From: Schizochytrium sp. CCTCC M209059
Lineage: Eukaryota; Sar; Bigyra; Thraustochytrida; Thraustochytriidae
DNA length: 13,328 bases
Assembly (NCBI GenBank): GCA_000818945.1
Contig: KN805388.1
Coordinates: 1 to 13,328 of the forward strand
Reading direction: 5' to 3'
A program made the translations under genes and the position numbers. The notes below the pieces were generated by a model. That model was not told the origin of the DNA and made no database searches. It worked only from the letters and a program-made list of their open reading frames with translations. This document shows, one piece after another, positions 6,977 through 13,328 of the stretch. How positions within the stretch are numbered: position 1 is the first letter of the stretch; each line of letters begins with the position of its first letter.

Positions 6977-8348
6977 GCATTTCGCAGACCGCGGCGAGGA
7001 CGCCTGGCTTCGGCTTGGGCTGGAGAGCGCGAATCTGGCCTTTCCGAGCCACGAAACTTCGTAGACGAAACGTTATCGCGTATGCGGGCCGCGTGGAGTG
7101 GTAATAATAGGCGCTAGAGAGTATACCAAGTCGTGAAAGGGCAAACTTAGACGCAAAAGCGCCGAATAAGGTACCAATGGCAATCCTATCGTCGAAAACT
7201 TGTACTGCTGACGGCTCGCACGCCAGCAATTAGATCGTAGTAACACACCATAGTCAGCGCTCAGGTATCGATGAGCCGAGGAATCATGAGTCCGTATCTT
7301 TTGTAAAACATCAATATTAACAAAAAGAGACTGATAAAAGGGAGAGAAAGAGAGTCATAGCCTAGACTCAAATTTTGCTTTCGTCTCTTTGACAACATCA
7401 ATAGCTCGAAATAAAATAATTCCATGCGTCGCTGCGCCATCGCAGGTTAGTTTCATCATTCACATTCTAATCTCGGAAAGGCATAATTGCAACCAACGAC
7501 AAGCACGCAAACGATGTACGCGACGGCTGCAAATGTATCTGCAATTTGTCCAGCTTCTAAGCTCGCGTGCGGAAAGCGTCGTTTCTCACCGGCCGGATGA
7601 CAGATGATGCGTTATGCCCTTTCATTGCCGAGTCGAGTCATCATCATCGCGGTTGCAGCACCCGCATAGACGGGCATGGCCGGAAAAATCTCGATCTCTT
7701 ATGTCAAAATTGGAAAAACACCAAATGCATGTCTAGGGCTGCCTATCTCGAGTTGTGCCCCCAGAATTGGAAATCTTGACAGACGACTCTACAGCAGACA
7801 TTGGCTCAAGCAAAAGCGGCTTCAACACCGACCTGCCGAGTCGAGTACGCCAGAGTCCATGTCAAAGTCACCCCAAACAGCCATCATAAAAGGGTCATCA
7901 TGGCTACTGGGATGGGTCTACAATTCAGTGTCACCGAGACGCTGCTCATCAGAATACGTATTTTGCAGAGGTCAGGAGGCGCCTTGGCCACGCTACTGGG
8001 CATCGCACCTGCTGCGCCCTCGACCGTTGCCTCAGTCGACCGACCTCACCGCGCCCCTCCTTCCCGTGCGCAGGCTCCTCCTCACTGTATGCGTCCAGCG
8101 AACGCTACGGCATCTTCTTCCGCCGCGTCTCGTAAAGCACTCCGCAACTCCGCTCCGCCGCGCCCAGAAAGTACTGCGACGCAACGCAGTGCCTCCCTCC
8201 GAAGCGCCCCGGCGCCGCGCGCGCGGGCTCGCCTCCCTCCCTCCCGCGCGGCGTCTCCGGTTCTTCGTTGCAGTTGCGCCTCTGAGTTGCTCGTCCTCGT
8301 GAGGTTCGAACCCCTGCCTGTTTTGCCTGTGAATCCTGCTCTGACATT

Positions 8349-8444
8349 CAAATTCTGGTTTGAATTTGTTTGACTTCTGGTTCGAATTTGAATCCTGGTT
8401 GGGATCCGTCGTTTGAATTCCGCTTGCTTCAAAATTTGAATTCC
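8349..8444. repeat. Cluster of TTTGAATT-type direct and inverted repeats
   Basis: An AT-rich island inside GC-rich DNA. CAAATT and AATTTG (8349-8368) form an inverted repeat around an 8-nt loop. CTGGTT-(T/C)GAATTTG occurs twice in succession. TTTGAATTCC is repeated exactly at 8412-8421 and 8435-8444. Clustering of one core in about 95 bp suggests a multi-site regulatory element or degenerate minisatellite. Confidence 0.6.
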
Positions 8445-8960
8445 AGCGAATCTGCAATGCACGCACAGCGCGCGTGCGCGCGTCCCTCCCGTCGCCGCCC
8501 GCTCCCGCTCCCGCTCTGCTCTGTTCCGCTCCGCTCCGCGGCCGCGCGGCCGCCGCCCGCGCGGCGCGGGGAGGCGGGCTGCGCGTCGCAGGAGGCGGCG
8601 CGAAACGTCCCGAGAGCCTGCACAAGCGCCGCTGCCCGCGCCGTGCAGCGCGTACACCGCCCCGCTCTACAGTCTCTATTTGCCCGCATGCAAGCCGTCC
8701 ACCCGCACCGCCGCCGCGGCCTCCTGGCTTCGCGCGCGCCGTCCGCCGCTTTCTCTCCCGCCGCCCGCCGCGACGCCGGCCGCGAAGCTACGATGCGGCT
8801 TGGAGATTGGCCCGATGGGGCGGCGAGGACAAGCGAGGATAGGATATCGAGCTCGAGGAGCACCACGACGAGGAGCAGGGGAAGGAAGGCATGCGTGCAT
8901 GAATGGAACGAGTGCGAGCGTGCAGGCATTCATTTCGCATTCGTGGAGTAGGTATTCGTC
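8445..8960. other. Extreme GC-rich island upstream of the RING gene
   Basis: Dense CG, GCC and GCTCC sequence, including a 16-nt alternating purine-pyrimidine run at 8468-8483 and a 16-bp palindrome at 8538-8553. Every frame is nearly stop-free because of base composition, and the translations are Arg/Ala/Pro low-complexity, so no gene is called. It may serve as a CpG-island-like promoter region or be simply repetitive. Confidence 0.5.
8501..8540 (-). repeat. GAGCG/GAGCA pentanucleotide array (minus orientation)
   Basis: Read on the minus strand, this stretch is GAGCG, GAGCG, GAACA, GAGCA, GAGCG and related units. It belongs to the same GAGCN pentamer family as the plus-strand arrays at 9006-9096 and 9264-9313, but in the opposite orientation. 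Confidence 0.6.
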
Positions 8961-9005
8961 ATTTCAGTCCATTCCGAGCCGTGGTCTTCGACGAAGCCCA
9001 GTTGG

Positions 9006-9096
9006 GAGTCGAGCCGAGCGGTGACCAGGAGCCGAGCCCAAACGGGAGCCGAGCCGAGTCGAGCCACGCCAAGTCGAGCCGCGCCGTGAAGAGCCA
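9006..9096 (+). repeat. Degenerate GAGCC pentanucleotide repeat
   Basis: About eight GAGCC units plus GAGCG and GAGTC variants, often head to tail, are interrupted by short unrelated stretches. It looks like an old minisatellite upstream of the RING gene. Confidence 0.75.
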
Positions 9097-9160
9097 GATG
9101 GGGCCCAATCTCGCACTACCAGAGCGCTCGCGGGCCCGGTGGGGCAAACTAGCGAAGCCA

Positions 9161-9210
9161 GCAAGAAAACAAGAAAGCAAGCAAGCACGCAAGCACGCAA
9201 GCAAACAAAC
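9161..9210 (+). repeat. CAAG/CAAGCACG tetranucleotide-like repeat
   Basis: A run of AAG and GCAA units with CAAGCACG repeated, between the GAGCC and GAGCA arrays. It is purine-rich on the plus strand. Confidence 0.7.
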
Positions 9211-9263
9211 TCTCAACTCGCGCGCCCGATAGGTCGCTGGCAGGAATAGAGTAGAGCAGGACA

Positions 9264-9313
9264 GAGCAGAGCAGAGCAGAGCAGAGCAGAGCAGAGCAGA
9301 GCAGAGCAGAGCA
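9264..9313 (+). repeat. (GAGCA)10 perfect microsatellite
   Basis: Ten exact GAGCA units, ending 90 bp before the RING gene ATG, probably in its promoter or 5' leader. A perfect pentanucleotide run of this length is expected to be length-variable between strains. Confidence 0.92.
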
Positions 9314-9403
9314 AAGGTCTCGAGGCAGACTCGAAGACACAGAATTTGCCTCATCATTGTTGGGCGGAGGGCAAGTCGCGCGCTATCTCCCGGGACGCGG
9401 TGA

Positions 9404-10987
9404 ATGACGAAGCGCGCAAATCGTCTGGCGGGCGGGGCTTGCCTTGCGCCGGCCGTGAGTCGCTTGCAGAGCTTTAGAAGCAGCAGCGGGAGCACAAGCA
9501 GCTGTTGCAGCGCCAAGAATGTAAAGAACAAAGCCTCGTCCATTTTTAGTCTTCTCAACAACTATGCCGGCAACAGCAGGGAGAGTCGACTCGCAGACGC
9601 AGTCACCGAGCGCGTCGTGAATAATGACAGATTCTACTATGGTGCAAGCTCGACCACGGTTGACATCAATGAGCACGCCGATCTACTTGACGAGCGTCAC
9701 GAGGAAAAGGACCACAACGAAGACAACGGTGAAAACGGCGACGAGCAGCAAGATGCCCTTGAGAGCCTCTACAAGCATATTCGCTTTCTCCAGCGATGCT
9801 CTTCGGACGGACGCATCTGCGCCGGCGAAGACTCCAGCGCAGAGCCCTCTGGCCTCCATCCTGGGCTCTTTGCCAAGTTGCCTGTCACCTACGTGACGCT
9901 GGGCAGCCTCCAGCCCCCCGCCCCAGCAAAGTTCGCAGCCTCCAACAAGGTCATCACAGCGGCGAGAAAGCCCTTGGTCGCCGAGTCCAGTCGGGCCAGT
10001 GCGGAAAACATGGAGGATTGGCTCGCGGCGCGGTGCGCATCTTGTGAGTCCTTGCTGCACGAGATCACGGCCCAAGTTTTGCTCAAGCTGCCGTGCGGCC
10101 ATCACCTGCACCACGAGTGTGGGCGGAAATGGTTTGCGGCCAACAAGCACTGCCCTGTGCGCGGTTGCGGTCTCGCGATTGAGACACATGCCACGCTCGA
10201 GCGCGAGCAAGCAAAGGATGCGCGCGAGCAGCACGCTCGCGAACACACCGACATTGAGCACGCACTCCGGTGCGTGCTCTCGCAGCGCAACCCGACGGCC
10301 CGTGTCGAGTACGACGGCGTCGCTGTGGATGGAGCCACGGGTTCGCTCCGTACATGCTCGGGGACTCTCGAGGTGGAGATGGATGCTGCGGGTCGACTTG
10401 CGTTTCCTGGCGAAATTGAGGCCAACCAGGTCGTCGCGCTCATCCACAGTTTGTACCAAGGCTCTGTCGTCGTCACGAGCTCCGTGGTGCCCATTCGCCA
10501 CGCCTGCCACTTGCCGTCACGCGAGTCCGATGTCTCTGCGGCCCCTCTCACTTCTTCGACTGCACCGTCAAAGCCCACCCGTGTAGTCCCTGCACCGGGT
10601 CCGATGCGAACAGCCTCGTGCGACGAGGCTGCAATCAGTAAGCTTGTTGCCGAGCGAAGCAGCGTCGCCGCGGAGGCGGCCTTCGTCGCTGCAGACTCTG
10701 CAGCTTCTCGCATTGCCGGTCGTTTCAGTATGACCGGATTCAAGCAGGGCATTTCCAAGGCCCTCCAATCCTCGCGAAATTTCCTTGCAAAGAATGGCCA
10801 AGCCACTCCGCTCTTGGGCGAGCCCTGCGACTGTACGATTGATACCTTTACACAGGTGCACAGTTTCACTGTCAAGGGCGGGGCGCTTTTTCAGCGCTCT
10901 GCATTTGCCAATGCGGTCCACATGACGTCGTTGATGTCTGAAGACTCTGACTTTTCTCCTCTCCCGACTCGGGTATTGTACATGTGA
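9404..10987 (+). CDS. RING-H2-like zinc finger protein, probable E3 ubiquitin ligase
   Basis: A 527-residue protein. A RING-H2-like finger spans residues 211-255: C211-x2-C214, C231-G-H233, H236-x2-C239, then W243 and C250-P. The CGHHLHHEC core and W are typical of E2-binding RING fingers, so ubiquitin transfer is the likely role. The last ligand pair is C250-x4-C255 instead of the usual C-x2-C. Residues 1-60 are Arg/Ser-rich with few acids, possibly a targeting peptide. About 91-118 are acidic (Asp/Glu/Asn), and 261-280 are charged and helical. The region 285-365 and the C-terminus (about 440-527) look folded but match nothing I know. No membrane segment is evident. A TGA directly before the ATG bounds the frame; the start context is weak (T at -3). 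The next in-frame Met is M203, so a short form would still include the RING. Function as E3 is inferred. Confidence 0.86.
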   Translation: MTKRANRLAGGACLAPAVSRLQSFRSSSGSTSSCCSAKNVKNKASSIFSLLNNYAGNSRESRLADAVTERVVNNDRFYYGASSTTVDINEHADLLDERHEEKDHNEDNGENGDEQQDALESLYKHIRFLQRCSSDGRICAGEDSSAEPSGLHPGLFAKLPVTYVTLGSLQPPAPAKFAASNKVITAARKPLVAESSRASAENMEDWLAARCASCESLLHEITAQVLLKLPCGHHLHHECGRKWFAANKHCPVRGCGLAIETHATLEREQAKDAREQHAREHTDIEHALRCVLSQRNPTARVEYDGVAVDGATGSLRTCSGTLEVEMDAAGRLAFPGEIEANQVVALIHSLYQGSVVVTSSVVPIRHACHLPSRESDVSAAPLTSSTAPSKPTRVVPAPGPMRTASCDEAAISKLVAERSSVAAEAAFVAADSAASRIAGRFSMTGFKQGISKALQSSRNFLAKNGQATPLLGEPCDCTIDTFTQVHSFTVKGGALFQRSAFANAVHMTSLMSEDSDFSPLPTRVLYM

Positions 10988-11454
10988 TGGCGAAGCCAGA
11001 CGCAAATCTTTCGGTTCTAGGGCCCCCCTTTACCCGTTTAAAATTAGGAGTTTATCCGTTTCCTGCACTTTCTTTCGTTTTTGCGTAATTGCGTGTCCTC
11101 GGATCAAATATACATCGTGTGGCATCAAAAAGTACAAAATGACGCAACCCTGGATATCTCCTATTCTTCTCTTACTTCTCCCGCAATTGTAAAGGCACAC
11201 CTCGAACGCTTGACGAGCGGGAGCAACAATCTCGCAGTGCATGTGAAGCCTCGTTCCACGCATATCAGAGCAAAAGGCACATAAGGCCTCATCCATCCTC
11301 TGCGTGATTTACTCCTCTTTTGTGAGAAAGATAAAGCACCACGTCCTCTGCGTAAAGTTTTCTGCTTTGCACCTTGCGTAAAGTTTTCTGCTTTGCACCT
11401 TGTCCTCCTCTGCGTCAACTTTTTGGTTCTTGTGCAACAAGCTCAACGCCTACC
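10988..11454. other. Convergent intergenic region with 26-bp tandem repeat
   Basis: 3' flanks of the RING gene (plus) and the COG0523 gene (minus). It is pyrimidine-rich on the plus strand. CCTCTGCGT occurs three times (near 11298, 11344 and 11407), around a perfect tandem duplication. The open frames here are short and match no family. Confidence 0.6.
11350..11401 (+). repeat. Perfect 26-bp tandem duplication, two copies
   Basis: A 26-bp unit beginning GCGTAAAG and ending GCACCTT occurs twice with no difference (11350-11375 and 11376-11401). The identity implies a recent duplication. It lies about 50 bp beyond the stop of the COG0523 gene, so it may sit in that gene's 3' UTR or in the RING gene's downstream flank. 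Confidence 0.9.
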
Positions 11455-12858
11455 TTACGCTTTGTCCTTGGCGTCGTCATCATCGGATCCGAAAATGTCT
11501 TGCATTTCTGTGTCGCTCAAAAGACAGGCGTCCAAGGCAGCCTCGATGGCCTCGACGTCCAAATCAAGACCAATGAGAACAATTTCCTGCCGACGGTCGC
11601 CAAATGTACCCTCAAAGTCGCGGCGTACATTGGCAGGCATGTTGTCGGACGGCCATTCTTCGCGAGGAATGGCAGCCCACCAAGCGCCAATGGGAACGAG
11701 CGTTGCCTGCAGGCCTGCGCGTGAATAATACAAGGCCATATCGTGCTGATTAGCGAGCCAGCAATATCCTTTTGCGCGCAAAATGGGGTCGGCGAGACAC
11801 GCCGGTCGCGCAGAAATCATTGCGCGGGCGAATTTCTGAGGCTCAAAGGGTCTTCTCCGTCTGTACACGTGCGTCTTGACGAGAACATCCGGGGCCTCTG
11901 CGGTCTCGGAGCGGCGCAGACGATCAAAGGCCTCAAGAAAGGTCCGATGCTCCTCATCGACACTGAGCGCTGCATTTGATGAAGATGTGGCGTCGTTTGG
12001 AGCTGGCATGGAAGGTTCTGGGCCCAAGAGCATGTCCAGAGCGACGTCTCCACGTACGGTCTCGTATAGCCTCGCGCTCGGGTTGATATGAGCGAGGATG
12101 GCGCGCAAGCGTGGTAGTTTAGAAGGGTCCACAAGGTCTGTCTTGTTGAGAAGTAAAACGTCTGCACTTTCAATTTGCTCCGCAAGAAGGTCACAGGTGA
12201 AGCGCGCAGCGTCGGATTTCGACCATGGGTTGTCGGGAGCTTCTGCTGCCACCTTGGATCCAAGCTTCCCAAAGAGGCTCTCGAGCTCCGAGGCATCGAC
12301 GAGCGTCACGAGCCGCGAGAGCCGCGCCTTGACATCGGTGCCCTCTTCTTGCAGGGCGACCTGGAGACCGTGCCAAAGTCGTTTTGGTTCAGCAACGCCT
12401 GAGCACTCGACAACAATGTGGTCGAAAGGCCCAACTTGGAGAAGTTGGTCAAGTGAACGATATAAATCGTCGCTGGCGGAGCAGCACGCGCAGCCGTTTT
12501 GCAGCTGCACAGTTTCAATGCCATCCTCGCCTTGTGTCCTGCGCTGGACTTCGCGAGCATCAATGTTCACAGAAGCAACGTCATTGACAATGACACCCAT
12601 GCGCAGTCCTCCACGGTTGGCCAGCATGTGATGCAGCAGCGTGCTCTTGCCTGCTCCCAGCATTCCTGAGAGCACGGTCACCTCGATGCGCTCCGTGCGC
12701 TGTCGCTTATTAATGGTCTTGGCCTTGGGCATGGGAGCTTCAAAATTCGTCCTCCTTTTCCTAGCGTCCTCAGGCTTGTGCTCACTTTCCTCCTCTTCTT
12801 TCTCCACCGCGAGACCTTGCGCAAGGAGGACCTCGGCGGCAGCCTCGAGGTCGTTCAT
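11455..12858 (-). CDS. COG0523 (CobW/YciC/ZigA-type) GTP-dependent metallochaperone
   Basis: A 467-residue G3E-family GTPase, expected to couple GTP hydrolysis to delivery of zinc or another metal. Counting from the ATG at 12858: P-loop GMLGAGKST (65-73), the diagnostic metal-binding CxCC as GCACC (C123, C125, C126), Walker B/switch ECSGVAEP (151-158), and NKTD (238-241). The CobW C-terminal domain contains YCWLANQHD (365-373), GAWWAAIPREEW (391-402) and FGDRRQEIVLIG (419-430). These motifs resemble bacterial YciC/ZigA proteins more than animal ZNG1. The N-terminal 60 residues are charged (EKEEEESE, then RKRR). The tail is acidic (SDDDD). The frame extends upstream to a TGA at 12979-12981 but holds no other ATG. 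A TTG at 12906 is unlikely in a eukaryote, and the 12858 ATG has A at -3. The client protein and metal are unknown. Confidence 0.94.
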   Translation of the reverse strand: MNDLEAAAEVLLAQGLAVEKEEEESEHKPEDARKRRTNFEAPMPKAKTINKRQRTERIEVTVLSGMLGAGKSTLLHHMLANRGGLRMGVIVNDVASVNIDAREVQRRTQGEDGIETVQLQNGCACCSASDDLYRSLDQLLQVGPFDHIVVECSGVAEPKRLWHGLQVALQEEGTDVKARLSRLVTLVDASELESLFGKLGSKVAAEAPDNPWSKSDAARFTCDLLAEQIESADVLLLNKTDLVDPSKLPRLRAILAHINPSARLYETVRGDVALDMLLGPEPSMPAPNDATSSSNAALSVDEEHRTFLEAFDRLRRSETAEAPDVLVKTHVYRRRRPFEPQKFARAMISARPACLADPILRAKGYCWLANQHDMALYYSRAGLQATLVPIGAWWAAIPREEWPSDNMPANVRRDFEGTFGDRRQEIVLIGLDLDVEAIEAALDACLLSDTEMQDIFGSDDDDAKDKA

Positions 12859-13076
12859 GCTCCCAAAAAAAACAGCCTGCGTATGGATCCTCTTGAACCG
12901 CGGCAACGTCGCGCACGTTCTGGGCGCTTCTCGACGCCCTCGAGCGCTCCCTCTCCAGGCCCGAGCACCGGGCGCAGCTCAGCTTGCGTCGCGCGCGTCG
13001 AGGTCTCCGACACCGCAGCAGGGGGATTTGGTCTCCCCGCGCGGGCCGTCTCAGCCCCTCTGGGCGGGAATGGCCG

Positions 13077-13142
13077 ACTTGCGCGGGCCGATGCTGCACT
13101 TGCGCGGGGCGGAGGCCCAGTGTGGCGGGCTCGGGCGCAAGT
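13077..13142. repeat. ACTTGCGC motif, two direct copies and one inverted
   Basis: ACTTGCGCGGG occurs at 13077-13087 and 13098-13108, and its 8-bp core recurs inverted at 13135-13142, all upstream of the COG0523 gene. The arrangement suits a repeated transcription-factor site, though GC-rich composition makes recurrences easier. Confidence 0.5.
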
Positions 13143-13267
13143 GGCGTATCTTGCGAAAGGCCGACTTGCCGCCGCTCTTTTCCCGCCTCGCTTCTTCTTT
13201 CTGTCTCCTCTTATTTATTTCATTCCCGCATTCTCTCGATCCGCCAGGGGCGTATCAAAGCCGCGAC

Positions 13268-13328
13268 GCCGCCGCCGCCGCCGCCGCCGCCACCGCCGCC
13301 ACCGTCGCCGCCGCCGCGCGCGCAGGAC
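13268..13328. repeat. GCC trinucleotide microsatellite at the window edge
   Basis: Eight perfect GCC units (13268-13291) are followed by ACC, GCC and GTC variants and GCGCGC to the last base. It could be the start of an Ala-rich coding run, a GGC leader repeat on the other strand, or non-coding. Confidence 0.85.

Larger units (their letters stand above)
6638..8340. other. Divergent intergenic region, AT-rich part grading to GC-rich
   Basis: I find no convincing gene, tRNA or snRNA here. Positions 6640-7560 are AT-rich and carry a T7G11 homopolymer junction and a tandem duplication. GC content rises after about 7980. The longest frame (208 codons from ATG 7676, plus) runs from AT-rich into GC-rich DNA, changes character into Arg/Pro/Leu-rich sequence, and is overlapped by other frames of similar length, so I did not call it a gene. 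Confidence 0.55.
12859..13328. other. GC-rich upstream region of the COG0523 gene, to the window edge
   Basis: The upstream flank of the minus-strand gene. It contains three copies of ACTTGCGC (two direct, one inverted), a TTATTTATTT tract on the plus strand near 13210, and the GCC repeat at the edge. A plus-strand gene might begin beyond the edge, but no plus-strand ATG-initiated frame in this region looks like a protein. Confidence 0.5.

Noticed and set aside
7676..8302. 208-codon plus-strand frame from an ATG in the divergent spacer
   Set aside because: It crosses from AT-rich into GC-rich DNA with an abrupt change to Arg/Pro/Leu-rich sequence, resembles no family, and overlaps equally long frames on both strands.
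8303..8312. tRNA T-loop-like GGTTCGAACC
   Set aside because: It is a 10-bp palindrome. On neither strand do the flanks form a 5-bp T stem, anticodon arm or acceptor stem.
8032..8951. Several 160-200 codon frames on both strands in the GC island
   Set aside because: Stops are rare there because of base composition. The translations are Arg/Ala low-complexity and mutually overlapping.
9455..9549. Possible intron (GTGAGT to TTTTTAG) in the RING gene N-terminus
   Set aside because: The 95-nt length is not a multiple of three, and removing it would break the frame leading to the RING domain.
12859..12906. N-terminal extension of the COG0523 protein from a TTG
   Set aside because: Non-ATG initiation is unlikely in a eukaryote. 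The ATG at 12858 has a good context, and the added residues are not part of the fold.
12782..13099. 105-codon minus-strand frame overlapping the COG0523 gene start
   Set aside because: Arg-rich shadow frame in GC-rich DNA that overlaps a well-supported gene in another frame.
1..13328. CRISPR arrays, insertion sequences, phage or viral genes, rRNA, snRNA
   Set aside because: I looked for regularly spaced repeats, terminal inverted repeats, transposase or capsid motifs and conserved RNA cores on both strands and saw none.

Overview
The window reads as nuclear DNA of a unicellular eukaryote. The four confident protein genes are uninterrupted single-exon frames. Two carry long disordered low-complexity tracts. 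They are separated by 0.5-3 kb spacers that alternate between AT-rich DNA and very GC-rich, microsatellite-laden islands. There are no Shine-Dalgarno sites or operons, and the chosen starts are ATGs, each bounded by an upstream in-frame stop or supported by an A at -3. An intron-poor protist of the stramenopile/labyrinthulomycete (thraustochytrid) type is my best guess. That is inference only, because no rRNA or lineage marker is present.

Layout. Positions 25-387 (minus) hold a doubtful small gene: a coherent charged frame broken by one TGA. Positions 388-1563 look non-coding, with a GAC/GGC-repeat GC island. Positions 1707-2900 (plus) encode an AlkB-like 2-oxoglutarate/Fe(II) dioxygenase behind an Arg/Gly/Asn-rich tail, with a possible uORF at 1564-1623. 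Positions 3433-6336 (minus) encode a 967-residue, probably nuclear, ankyrin-repeat protein with a SUMO-interaction-like motif and an unrecognised C-terminal module. A perfect TATAAAA lies about 295 bp upstream of its ATG. Positions 6337-9403 form a 3-kb divergent spacer with an AT-rich half (T7G11 followed by a roughly 46-bp tandem duplication) and a GC-rich half (Z-DNA-prone runs, a double-NotI palindrome, and GAGCN pentanucleotide arrays in both orientations). Positions 9404-10987 (plus) encode a RING-H2-like protein with an atypical last zinc-ligand spacing. Positions 11455-12858 (minus) encode a COG0523/CobW-family GTPase with bacterial YciC/ZigA-like C-terminal motifs. The right edge is another GC island ending in a GCC repeat.

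Nothing shows that the genes act in one pathway. They are arranged as convergent and divergent neighbours, as expected for independently transcribed eukaryotic genes. Themes that may link some of them are nucleic-acid or protein modification (AlkB, SIM/ankyrin, RING) and metal handling (the dioxygenase needs iron, the RING zinc, and COG0523 proteins deliver metals), but this is only thematic. The items most worth pursuing are the ankyrin/SIM protein with its orphan C-terminal module, the RING C-x4-C deviation, the bacterial-like metallochaperone, the interrupted gene at the left edge, and the GAGCN repeat family upstream of the RING gene.
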